Shown: positions 1-11,400 of the stretch, one piece after another
How the letters are laid out: the number at the start of each line of letters is the position of its first letter
Position numbering within the stretch: the stretch's first letter is position 1
The notes under the pieces: model-generated
Database searches by the model: none
Told to the model about the DNA's origin: nothing
What the model saw: the letters and a program-made list of their open reading frames with translations, nothing else
Made by a program: the position numbers and the translations under genes
Source of the DNA: Halanaerobiales bacterium
Lineage (GTDB): Bacteria; Bacillota; Halanaerobiia; Halanaerobiales; Halanaerobiaceae
Reading direction: 5' to 3'
Assembly (NCBI GenBank): GCA_016278485.1
Contig: JADQBT010000009.1
Coordinates: forward strand, 1-64,000
Length of the DNA stretch: 64,000 nucleotides

Positions 1-118
1 ATTAAAATATTCCCTAAAATTCATTTTGATATTACTACTTCTTTTGCCATGGTAATATCTAATCAATAGCTTAATTAAATTATACCATAATTTTACACTT
101 TTATCAAACATATGTTCG
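1..118 (-). pseudogene. Remnant of an Rpn-family nuclease gene with internal deletion
   Basis: Bases 1-55 match 49775-49829 base for base, and bases 49-118 match 50228-50297 with a few differences. The two matched blocks meet at the heptamer ATGGTAA, which occurs at both deletion edges in the other copy (49823-49829 and 50228-50234). This piece is therefore a copy of the Rpn-like locus at 49.4-50.3 kb from which about 405 bases, including the start codon, were lost between short direct repeats. The window edge cuts the rest of the coding part. Only promoter, leader and part of the coding region remain, so it cannot make the protein. Confidence 0.8.
79..118 (-). promoter_or_regulatory. Relict promoter with LexA-like box
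   Basis: A leftward promoter reads TTGATA at 102-107, a 17-base spacer, and TATAAT at 79-84. Overlapping the -35 end is CAAACATATGTTCG (105-118), which differs at one position from the Bacillus-type LexA/DinR box CGAAC-N4-GTTCG. The same arrangement is seen at 50258-50297, so it belongs to the Rpn-like element. LexA control is inferred from the motif only. The box directly abuts the stop codon of the neighbouring gene. Confidence 0.5.
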
Positions 119-119
119 T

Positions 120-836
120 TTAATTTTCAAAAACATTTATCATATTAATTTCCAGTTCTTGAAACAAAAATGATTTAGCTAACTCACTTTTTTTAAATGT
201 CTGCACCTTCTCCACTTCTCTATCTTTAAAAAAATAAACATTAACTTCTTCTGAAAAGGGATTAACTATCCAGTATTCTTTTACCCCTCCCTGCATATAT
301 AAATCCAGCTTTTTAATAATATCTTTACTTCTGGATGATTCAGAAAGGATCTCTACTACAAATTTAGGCGTGCCAAGATATCTATCGTCTTCTTTAATAT
401 TCTCCTGATCACAGATTACTAGTAAATCTGGCTGAACAACATTAGCCTTATCCTCTTTATAAAGTGTTACATCAAAAGGTGAAGTTAGTGGCTGACACTC
501 ACTATCTGCAAAAAAATCTAATAATTTTCTAAATATTTCAGCTAATATTTTCTGATGCTGAAACTTGGGAGAGGCCAATAAATAGATCTGACCATCAATG
601 TATTCATACCTGTTTTCACTTTCCCGAGCTATCTGTAAAAACTCATCATAAGTAACCTGCATTCCTTCATGACTATAGGCAGAGAACCCTTCTCGAATAA
701 TATAATCATTATCTTCATAATATTTGACCAGCCTGGCTGCCTTTTTACCATTCTTAGTAATAATTATATCTTCCTCTTCTAACCAGGAAAGATATTTACC
801 AAAATTATTCTGTATTTTTGTGCTGCTAATAATCAC
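120..836 (-). CDS. Phd-like N-terminus fused to Uma2-family nuclease-like domain
   Basis: This 238-residue protein has two parts. Residues 1-38 resemble the Phd/YefM antitoxin N-terminus (IISSTKIQNNFGKYLSWLEE, then IIITKNGKKAARLV). Residues 60-235 are a Uma2 (DUF820) domain of the PD-(D/E)XK nuclease superfamily: RYEYIDG at 76-82, PD at 136-137, the acidic E162 in VVEILS, basic residues at 171-176, and EYWIVNP at 187-193. The catalytic set looks complete. The start is GTG with GGGAG about ten bases upstream. No separate toxin gene is adjacent. The biological role of Uma2 proteins is unsettled, so I infer only a possible DNA-binding plus nuclease-fold protein. It stands alone with its own promoter. 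Confidence 0.8.
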   Translation of the reverse strand: MIISSTKIQNNFGKYLSWLEEEDIIITKNGKKAARLVKYYEDNDYIIREGFSAYSHEGMQVTYDEFLQIARESENRYEYIDGQIYLLASPKFQHQKILAEIFRKLLDFFADSECQPLTSPFDVTLYKEDKANVVQPDLLVICDQENIKEDDRYLGTPKFVVEILSESSRSKDIIKKLDLYMQGGVKEYWIVNPFSEEVNVYFFKDREVEKVQTFKKSELAKSFLFQELEINMINVFEN

Positions 837-870
837 AGAACACCAGCTCCCTTTTAGCTATTATAATTAT

Positions 871-899
871 ATTATAGCTAAATTTTATATTTTAATCAA
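871..899 (-). promoter_or_regulatory. Promoter of the Phd-Uma2 gene
   Basis: Read leftward: TTGATT (894-899), 17-base spacer, TATAAT (871-876), about 35 bases upstream of the GTG start at 836. It fits a vegetative sigma-A promoter. I see no clear operator palindrome, although Phd-like proteins usually autoregulate. Confidence 0.6.
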
Positions 900-964
900 T
901 ATTTTAGCTAATATAAAAGACTCCTTCACAAAACAAGAGAAGACTCCCTTTATGTAAAATAAAA

Positions 965-987
965 GGACCTCAATTATAATGAGATCC
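965..987 (-). terminator. Terminator of the TPS operon
   Basis: An 8-base-pair stem (GGATCTCA with TGAGGTCC on the leftward transcript, one G-U pair) with an ATTATAA-type loop is followed by TTTTATTTT. It lies 30 bases after the tpsB stop codon and closes the four-gene operon that starts at 18698. Confidence 0.75.
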
Positions 988-1016
988 CGCCTGCTTATTT
1001 CTATTGTTCGACCAAC

Positions 1017-2480
1017 TTACCAGTTCGTCTGTAATGAAAAATGAAAAGCTGGTTCATCATCTAGTTCTAACGGTAAGCCTAGCACAATCTTGCCAGTTAA
1101 GTTTTTCTTAATATTAACGAGAAATCCCAGGCCTGTACTTGTCAAATAATCATCATGATTAATTTCCTCTTCATTACCCTTATAGGGAAATACTCCCCCA
1201 TGATCAAGAAAAATAAAGCCTTGCAGCTTTTCATTAATTTGCTCACTTACTTCCACATTGAAACAGTATCCCTGATCACCGGTTAATCTACCTTCTTCAT
1301 AACCACGAATAGTTGCCATCCCGCCAATACTGAACTGCTCAGAAGAAGGTAACATATGATCTGTGGTTAACTGACCTGTAAAAGTTGTTGTTAAAACACC
1401 TTTCTCTAAGCTTTTCTGCCTTACAAATGATAAATTATATTTAGAAAAAAGCTGCTTTTCTCCTAGTTCACCCCGAGTAAAGCTATTCCTAAAATTCCAG
1501 ATTCCCTTCTCATCTACTGATTGGTTGGCAAAACCCACCACAGCTGTTTTTACATCAGCAGTTAATAATTTAGCTCCAGAAAAGTAAGTATCTGACTCTT
1601 TGACATGTAATTCAAAAAAACCATCTACTTTTTTATATTCCTCTACCAACATGGGCTTGGTCAAACTTAAATTATATTCCGAATAATCACCCTGAATATC
1701 AACACTCTGAAAATCCCCGGCTATTATTTGCGTCTGATTTTTGCTATAACCAATTCCCAATCTACTGCCCTTTATACTAAGTGGAAAATCATATGAAACT
1801 GAACCGGCCACTGTCCCCTCTGCCCTCAGAAGAAATAGGGATAGTCGATCCTGATAACCGATCAGACTATTATTAGCTGCTGAAAAACCGAGGCGATAGA
1901 GACCAGTCTGATCTCTACCTGCATTATCCATAAAAAGGGCATACTGAGTATGTGGTCTTTCCGCTGCTTTAAGATAGAGATCAACTGTGCCTGTTTTCTT
2001 ACCTGGTGCAAGTTCTGCTTTGAGCTGTACCCCATCATTTGTATTATTAAAATACTGAAGATCGTTTTCTAAACTCTGCAACTGAAAGAGATCTGCTTCT
2101 TTTAAGGAAATTCGTTTGAGGAAATATACTTCATCAGTATAATTGTTACCTTCCACAAAAATCTCACCAAGCCGCCCCTCTACCAGTTTGATTTCCACAA
2201 CACCATTTTCAATTTTTTGGGGAGGAAGGATTGCTTTGCAGGTCAAATAGCCTTTTTGCCGATAGAGCTGATTAATTTCTGCTACTGCTTGATTTAATTC
2301 TGTGATAGTCACTTCTCTGTTTTGATAGAGATTCAAAATACCTGCCAGTTCCTGATCAGTTAATACTTCTGTCTTATTGATTTCTATTTTATTGATAAAA
2401 AATGTCTGCTCTTTTGCAATGGCTAATCCAGTCAGTAATAAAATAAGAGTTAAACTAATTAACAATATTTTTTTGTACAT
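1017..2480 (-). CDS. TpsB outer-membrane transporter (ShlB/FhaC/HecB family)
   Basis: A 487-residue Omp85-superfamily transporter expected to secrete the adhesin encoded just upstream. A hydrophobic signal peptide (residues 1-22, cleavage near AIA-KEQ) is followed by a short POTRA_2/ShlB-type domain (about 25-105) and a second POTRA region (about 105-175) with the typical GVVEIKLVEGRLGEI stretch. The rest is beta-barrel. The L6 signature IRGY falls near residues 390-393, matching the VRGF/Y tip conserved in TpsB and BamA proteins, and the chain ends in an aromatic residue (TNW), as outer-membrane barrels do. The start codon follows tpsA by 14 bases and has a strong GGAGG. Its presence requires an outer membrane with a BAM-like assembly machine. 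Confidence 0.93.
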   Translation of the reverse strand: MYKKILLISLTLILLLTGLAIAKEQTFFINKIEINKTEVLTDQELAGILNLYQNREVTITELNQAVAEINQLYRQKGYLTCKAILPPQKIENGVVEIKLVEGRLGEIFVEGNNYTDEVYFLKRISLKEADLFQLQSLENDLQYFNNTNDGVQLKAELAPGKKTGTVDLYLKAAERPHTQYALFMDNAGRDQTGLYRLGFSAANNSLIGYQDRLSLFLLRAEGTVAGSVSYDFPLSIKGSRLGIGYSKNQTQIIAGDFQSVDIQGDYSEYNLSLTKPMLVEEYKKVDGFFELHVKESDTYFSGAKLLTADVKTAVVGFANQSVDEKGIWNFRNSFTRGELGEKQLFSKYNLSFVRQKSLEKGVLTTTFTGQLTTDHMLPSSEQFSIGGMATIRGYEEGRLTGDQGYCFNVEVSEQINEKLQGFIFLDHGGVFPYKGNEEEINHDDYLTSTGLGFLVNIKKNLTGKIVLGLPLELDDEPAFHFSLQTNW

Positions 2481-2494
2481 TTTCTTCCCACCTC

Positions 2495-5400
2495 CTATTC
2501 AATTTCATCGTCATTTTCATCATCAGTAAAATTGCCTAGCTGACTAAAACTACTTGTGTCAACCAATTGCTGCCCCTGATTAAAGTTGTTTCCTGTTCGA
2601 GCCAGCAAATTATTATTCATTAACCTGCTGTTAAGAACAGCTAACTTGGAAGTTATTCGCATAATACTATTTTCTGTACTAAACTGATTTATAATAAAAT
2701 CAGGATTATAATTGACAATATAGGCATCTGTTAAGATCTTTCTACCTGCATTCTCTGTAGTAAAGATCAGATAGAATGGATCATAGACTTCTGCTGTTTC
2801 TGGTCTTCTCGGATAGAGTTGCAAGTCACTGTCAAATAGCTGTGGCCGTATGTCAGCTACTACCCGGCCATAACTGTTATTGATCTCGGCTCTGCTGCCA
2901 ACAATTGTTTTTAAAAGCTTCATACTTTCTACATCAGCATCAATAACTGAGTAATCTGCTGCCAGGTGATTAAAAATAATTCCTGTTTCAGATTTTGCGT
3001 TAATTGATATCTCGTCTGCCAGCTTATTACTACCCCCGGCTATTTCAATGATTAATGGGCTCTCTCCATTATGAATTAAGCTATCAATGCTAAGATTATC
3101 TACTTCAGCATCCATTCTCTCACTAATGCGGGCCTCTGCCAGAGCAACTTTACTACCTTCTGACTCAGCAGTTATTTTCAGCTCAGCCGTATCCAACTCA
3201 TTAATAGTAATATCTTCTGCACTATTAAGTGTTAACTTTTCTGGAGCAGTTATTGATTCTACTATGATACTCCCCTGAGGTGTAAGCAGATCAATTACTC
3301 CTGTGCTACTTGCAATAACTTCTGAATTCAGATCACCTGTTATTTCAGCTAAATGTATATCATGATAAGCACTGAGATTTATAATCTGGTCTGCAGCAGT
3401 AGTAATCCTCTTACCATCTTCACCAATACTGCCATTCTCAGCCAGCAAAGTTATATTCTCTGCTGTAAAGTTAAGCCCATTTTCTCTGTTGCCATTTAAA
3501 ATAGACTGATCAGCATTAAGAACAATATTTTTACCTGCGGTAAACTGACCAACTGCAATCTGGCCAATTGTTTCTATAAGATAGATATTATCACCAGCTG
3601 AAGCATTTACCAGGCCAGCTACTGGATTAGCTGAATCAATTAAAAGATAATTGTCAGTTTCACCAATACTACCATTTACTGCAGTTAAATCAATATTTAC
3701 AGCATTAATATTACTTGTTGCACTTTCCTGCCAGTTGTTAATTGACTCTGTGGCGGCAAGCTCCAGATCACCACTGGCTAAAGTTATTTCATCAATAGCG
3801 ATACTACCTTGATTGGTAAGTTTTACATCAGCTTTAGCTAACTGGTTGATCTCATCAATAACTAACTCTTCTGCATTATTATTCAGTTCAATATTTCCAC
3901 TTCCCTTATTTGTGGCAGCAAAACTCTGAACAGAATTTTCTCCATTGAGCAGCTGACCGTTTCTACTTATTGTATTCAACAGCTCAGCCCGAACAATTTT
4001 TCCTGAGCCCGTTTCAGTTATTTTACCGCCAACGTTGATCCTGACTTCTGATGAAGTGGTTATCTCTCCTGATATTTCAGTGTCTCCAGTTGATTCAATT
4101 TCTACCTTTCCTGAAGAGCTGCTCAGGCTGCTGTTAATGATAATATCAATATCTTCGCTTCCTACAGCCTGCAATTTAATCTCACCATCACCACCAGCAG
4201 TTACTGCTCCATTTATCTTTTGATAACCTCTGGTATTGATGGTTATGTCACCACTGATACCGCTGGTAATACTACCTGCATCTGTAATGGTTGTATTCCC
4301 ACCTGAGATTAAGATATTATCATGTTCTCCAGTTTTAATTGAATCTGTAATGGTGATTTCACCAGTATTAGTTACTTCAACTATGCCATCATTTTGATTA
4401 ATCCCTGCTATTTCTAACAGACTATGATTATTGTTTAAAACAATATCTCCGCTTCCGCTATTAACTGCCTGATAGACTTCAATCTGATTATTACCTGTCA
4501 GTTTCTGTCCCTGCCCACTATTAGTAAGTAACAGGGAAGTATTAATCCTGCCTGCATCCCCTTCAGCAATTTTTCCACCAGCAGTTAACTGGACCAGATC
4601 TGCCTTGATTAGCTCTTCAATTATCAAATCCTTTGTAGTCTGTAAGTCTAGATCTCCTGTTACATCAACTTCACCAGTTGTTGTCAGGCTGTCAGCAAAT
4701 AAGGTGAAATCATCACCAGTTGTGATATTCCCCAGATTTAAATGAGTAACTGGTGAAGCCAGCTGAGTTTTTCCCCCAACATAACCGGATATTTCACCCT
4801 CTGTTCCCAGCTCGATCATCAGAGATTGATCTTCTCCTCCCTGATAACCGGCTCCACTGACACCATCACGTACATCTAATTCTAAACTCTCAGCCAGAAG
4901 ACTGAGTCCGCTATATTGACCATACAGGCCGCCTTCATTAACTTTCAAACTTACTTTGTTGCCGGCACTCATCCTACCCAGTTTTAGATCTTCCCCAATC
5001 CGTTCCAGGTAGATATCCTCTCCGGCAATGGCAGAGGCAAGCATGCCATCCAGCTGATAGCTCAGAAATTTATCTGCCTTACCGATACTTCCAGCCGACT
5101 CCAGGGCCAGATTTCCTCCACCAATAATGGCTGTCCCGGCAGATTGATTGATTATATTTCCATCTGTAATCACTCTAATATCTCCACCAGCCTGAAGGGC
5201 TGCAATATTCAAATCAGCCCCACTATTGATAAATACTTCATTTACAGCATCCAGATAAATATTTTCTGTAGCATTGAGATAAACTGGGTTTGTCTGTAGA
5301 ACAGAAATTCCGCTCGGTCTCGTACCTTCATAATTAATTGTAATATCACCAGGCATACTTGCCCTTACCAACGCTGCTTTTTCACGAGCAGTCAGACTGA

Positions 5401-8400
5401 TTGTTCCCCCTGTTTCCGGTATTTCTATTTCGATCGGTTCATCCAGACTACCGATAGCCTTACTCGTCTCGACAACAATATTATTACCAATAATATTGGC
5501 TTCCTGAGTAACTAGTTGCCCACCTGAATCAGGTTTTAAAGCATTCTGGCTAATTTCATAAATTAGTTGCGAAGGCAGCCATTCTGCCCCATAGGTGAGT
5601 TCAGCTGTTTTTTCTGCAGAAGCAGTATAGCTATAATCTACCTGATAAGCCTGAAACTGGGATTGATCTTCCCAGTCAGACCCAAAAAGATCATTAAAAT
5701 ATGTTCGATATTCAGTAAACATTTCTGCAGCATAACTCTGTACTTCAACAGCAGTAGGATCAGTAATACCCATTACAGCAGCTGCCCTATCCTTATAATA
5801 ATCAATGGCGTCTGTATTTAAAACCAATCCTTCATCATTTAACTGTCCATTATTGTAAAGATACCAGTATTCCTGATAGGTTCTATTCACACTATTTTCA
5901 AATGGTTTTACTGTAGTATTCTCGGCATCTTGCTGAGCATTATGTTCAGCAGTCAGAGCCAGCCTATCCCAGATTTCTGCCAGTTCCTCTTCCCTGGCCG
6001 GATCAATGCGCTGTTCTTCTACTACATTAATGATATTCCCGTTATTGACCGTAAGATTTACATCACCCTGGCCTGAATGGGCTTTAAGGAGACGAAAATC
6101 TCCTTCAGATTGAACCAGATAGATATTGCCATTTGCTGCAACACTTACTTCCCCACCGGATATTTTACCACTACTGTGTTCAGCAGCAATAGCCTCTATT
6201 TGCAGTGGTCTCGCACTACTACCGACAGCGCCGCTTTCACTGATTAAGTTAATATTAGAGCCAATCAGTGAAGTACCAGAAGTATTAATATCACCAGCTG
6301 CTGTCAGACTGATATCTCCATACCCATTTGTCTGATTACCGGCCAATATTTTTCCAATTACTACTGAATTGGTTGGGGCCTCAAGATAAATATCTCCATG
6401 ATTACTGACAGCTGAAATATTACCGCTGTTATTTAGGCTAAACCGGACTGGATTACTGGCTGATCCAATATTCTTATCAGTCCGTAGCAGAATATTTTCA
6501 GAATTTAAAACAGCATCTGCCGACTGTACAATTCCCTGTCCTGAACCCACTGCTTTGAGTAAGGTACCGCCAAAGATATTATCTATTCTGCCCCCCAGAG
6601 AGATACCAGCAGCAGAATCAATATTTACACTGGCCGTATCATTACCTGTAAAACTGATTCCGATCGAGTTATCAGCTTTCACACTGGCGGTAAGTGTTAA
6701 TTTAGCTTTCTGGGGCAATTTATAGTACCAATCACTAGTACTTCCAGTTGGCCAGCCTTTACTACTATCAGCTGCATCAACAGAAAAACTATACCAATTA
6801 CTTAAATAACCATAGCTAACTTCTTCCTTGAAATATGGCATATCAGCACTGTTTCCTGTGGTAACAGTATAATTTTTATCTGTATTCCATCCTGATGTAT
6901 TCTGCCAACCAGAAGGCTGCTTAATACGGTAAAAAGGCGCTTCATCTCCTTCTACCAGATCATTAACTCCACCAAAACTTCTTTCCAATGTACAGGTATT
7001 TTCCCACTGATAACGTTGCCCCTGCAGTGGAGTATAGGTGTCCAGACCTACTGAGCCTGTAACATCATCCGCATTATTATAGTCTCCAGCTCCATAAATA
7101 TAATCTTGATAAACTTTTGTCCCACCACCCAGGGTATTTACATACCAGGTAGTTGTATCTTTAGCTGTATCTGCTATCTTAATAATTCCTACTGTCTGCT
7201 GTCCAGTATCAATATCACCGATTACTAAAGGTTTACTACTCTCATTATTAACCTGAACATTGCCAAAACCATTTAAAACTTCAATATTTCCCAGTTTATT
7301 GGTACTGATAATATTGCCGTGCAGATAAACAAACCCACCTCCGCTGGCATTGATATCATCAAGAACGAGGTTTTCATCATTTATATTATATTTAAGGGTC
7401 GGTAATAGATCACCACTATTTTCGATTTGATAATAGGTCGCTGGAACCTCAATTAGTCCACTACCAGTCTGTTCATTCATCCAGTCATCCAGTCCACTTG
7501 CAATATTTACTGACCAGTCACCAGGAACCCCGGCTCTGATTTTACCGTTTATATCTATATATTTCGCATTTACTCCAACCTGCTTTGCTGTAATGGGTGC
7601 TCCATCATAATGATTCCCATCATTATAATTAGCAGATTTTTGTAAATTCCAGTCTGCCACACCCCACATTTTGAAACCACCATCAAAAAGCGGTACGTTA
7701 CCCACAGCATCATCACCATGAATATTGGGTAAATTGAGCAGAACATAGGTTTTTCCTCCTGATGCTTTATTATCCCCATACATCATATGATCAGGATCAC
7801 GTAGGAAAGAGTTAAAATATCCACCATAATTACTTTCAATAAATCGATCTGAACTGTAATGTTTAAAATAATACTTGGCGGCCAGGGCCATCGCCTGATT
7901 TGCTGAAATAGGGCGATAATCCCGTCCGGTCCAGGCTGTACTTGGTTCAGCAGTGGCGTAATAGAAACCTCCTGGATTATTAACAATAAAAGAACCATTG
8001 GGTACATCTACTTGATACTGCTGGGCCCTTACATCAGTAAACTGAGCCAGACTACCTGATTGATTAAATATTTTAATCAGGCCACGCTGGTTTTCAACTG
8101 GCTCCCTGAGGAAAATAGCCGGGCCATCACCTGACCCTGTATCATAGTTATTGTTAATTAGTATCCTGGATTGGACTCCCTTATCAATTTCTGTAACATT
8201 AAATCCAGCCAACTCAGCCTGACTGCGGCCAACCGCTCCATTAAAGTGAATGGCTCCACCTGTATCGGCATCAGGTATAAATAACTGATCCAGATAGAGA
8301 TAATGGTCGCTGTCATTATTAATAACAATTTTTGGTCCACCATAGGCTGTTAAATTAGCAGTCCCATATAAATAATTAGTATCAACAGTAATATTACCAC

Positions 8401-11400
8401 CGGCAGCATAGATATCATTAACTTTTACTACATCTACCTGTGTACCTGCGACTGAACTTTTGAGCATCTCCAGTACATCAATCTGCGCCTGTAGCTCTCC
8501 TTTTTCCTCATCTGAAGAAGCATATTCTTTTTTAAAGTTTAGATAATTAATTTGCGCCTGCAGATCTGACTGAGGATTAGTTTTTCTCTTATTATAATTT
8601 ATATTCCGGCTCTCTTTCCCGGTTGATATATTTCCATAACTGTCGATATTTAAAGATTGGTCATGAAAAATACCAGCTGTAGCTGTACCATTCATAACCA
8701 TCCAACTACTACTATTGACACTATTATGTCCATCTTCAGTAGTTGTTCCTAATGCTTCCAGATACGGATTATGGCCTGTTCCACTTCCACCGGCTTCTAC
8801 CTTGCCTTCATAGGTTGCCAGGGTTATGTTGCGGCCACTTTCCAGCACATTACCTTCACCAACAGTAAGGTTATTAATACTATAAACATTGGCCTCCGCG
8901 TAAGGACTGGTATCAATCGGAAGGGCTGTATAATTATATACTTCTGTCCTGGCTCGACTGTTTATATTATTAAACCACCAGCCGTCACCACTCTTACCTA
9001 CTGCCAGTTCCAGATCCCCATAGGACATTAAATAAACATCTTCACCTGTTGTTATATTCTGCTTAGCAGTAACATTACTGACAGCATTACCTCCTGCCGC
9101 ACCTACTCCACCATAGGTTTTAACTAGTGAGGAGGTAAAAACACTGGCATCTGTATAGGACCTGATCTGTAGATCTCCTGAACTACTTAATTCCGCCCCA
9201 TCACCAATATTAACTGTACCACTAAGTTCAGCCGTATGACTGGTATCTGCATAGGGCCTCTGAATAGCACCACCTGTCTTGAGTACTGTTTCATCAAAAA
9301 CATTCAACTTATTATTAACTCCCAGATTAAGAAGGCTGTTATTCATCGGGTTACCGATTACTTTCAGGATAGCATCCTGGCCGATATTAAGTTGAGTTAT
9401 CTCATCAACTGTGCTATTACTCTCAACTGCTGAACCATTGATTACTCCACCAGCACCACCTTTCACATTTTCATTTTTACCACTCTGTTTTACTGAGTTG
9501 GTAGCCTGAATATCTATACCGGTTGTATATATCTTAACTTGATCTCCTAGCAGGGCTTTGACGGTTGCATCTACATCATTTTTAGTATAGGCGCCGCTGT
9601 AACCAACTACTGCGGCATTAATACTATTTGCCCGACTATTATAGTCAGTAAGTTGTTCTGCAATTATTTTAAAATCATCTGTATAGGCCACTGCCTCACC
9701 ATCAATGATAGCATTTAGATTGCTTATACTATCTGTTCTGGAATCTGCAGCAGCTCCTGCCACAATCCCACCACTACCTGCGGTAGAATCTGCATAGTTT
9801 ATATCTTCTCCAAGTGCTTTAAGTTCTAACGAACCACCGTTCAATTCGACTGCTCCCAGCCTGGAAGTCGTATTACTATTGGAACTTGCCTTGGCAAAAT
9901 TACCTCCCACAGCAGCTGCCCCAGCCACAACCCCGGTAACTAAAGCCTTTTGACTGGTAGTATTATCAGTGATAAGTTTTAGACTACGATTAAGCAAAAG
10001 ATCAGAATCAATAAAGCTATTTACTGACGAGCTACTGGCTGCAGTGCTCGAGGTAGCATTTGCTCCCAGTAACAGACCACCACTGACAGCAATTGCCGAA
10101 CTATAGGCTGTGTGTTGATTATTATTTAAACCATGTAAAGCCTTAACTGTAAGGCTATCAGCAGTAACTTTCCCGTCTGAACCAATTGAAGCTATTATAT
10201 CTAGATCAGCATTTGCCTTAGCAATAGATACACCAGCACCAGCAGTCAATGATCCGTTATAGCCTTCTGCCTTTGCTGAAATCTGAGGTCTGCCGCTGGC
10301 AGTAATTTCAACATCTGTTCCGATTCCAGTCAACTGAATATTATTGCCCAATTTGGCTGCAACTTTCCCTTTATCTTCTGCTTCTGCATCAGATCCAGCG
10401 CCGGAATAAACTCCACCTGCCCCTGCTCTGGTAAAAGAAGCAACTTTGCCTGCCCGTTCACTATTAACCAGCATTTCTCCACCGGTCATGCTGATAGTGG
10501 TTTCTTTTGCTTCAGTTTCTTCATTACCAATGCCCGCCAGAGTATCTCCTGTGCGGTTTGCATTAGCAATGACTGCTCCGGCTGCCACAGCTCCGACAGT
10601 ATAGCCTTGTGCTTCAGCATCAATATCAATCTGATCAACAGCCTGAACTTTGAGATCCCCATTATAAATGGCAAGGTTTGAACCAGCTGTAATTGTTGAA
10701 CTAAGCTCATGATCAATATTGTTATCAACTACTGCTGCACCTGCTGAGAAATACCAGCCGCCACTGCCCTGATAGGCTGCACCTGAGATTGACTGATCAG
10801 CCGTTGTTTTTACTGCAAGTCCACCTAACTTGACAGGAGCTGATTCGCTGCCTGCACTGACAACTGCCTCTGTCGTGCTCTCTAAATTGTTGACAGTTAC
10901 TGCACCACCAATTGCTGCCAGACCAACGGTAGCAGCACCGGAGATTGTCTCCAGATCTGTCTTATCCTCAGCGACAACGGAAACCAGATTTGTTTCACTG
11001 TTTGATTGGATATTACTCAAACTGGCTGAAGTATGATTAGCCAGATAGCTATTCATCACTGCACCATTGAGAGAAATTCCGGCTGACCCAACACCAGAGG
11101 CGGCCAGACTCCTAATCCTGCCGTCCTGAATAGCATTAATTAAAGTAGTTTCATCAACTGCCAGCTCAATTCCGGAGACAGTTGTGGTAGCACTATTATT
11201 AATCTGATTATCAATCACTGCCCCACCAAGGGCAACTTTGCCAATACTGACTGTTACCTGACCTGCCAGAGAATTAACCTGTGTATTATCTTCTGCTGTC
11301 ACATTTAAATGGTCACTGGCTATACTCTGCGTTGAATCAGATTTAACCTCAGCCACAGTTGTATTACTGATTTCATTGATTACTACTGAACCAGCACCAG

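Noticed and set aside
724..957. 77-codon rightward frame opposite the Phd-Uma2 start
   Set aside because: It covers the promoter and N-terminus of the Phd-Uma2 gene on the other strand and shows no family resemblance.
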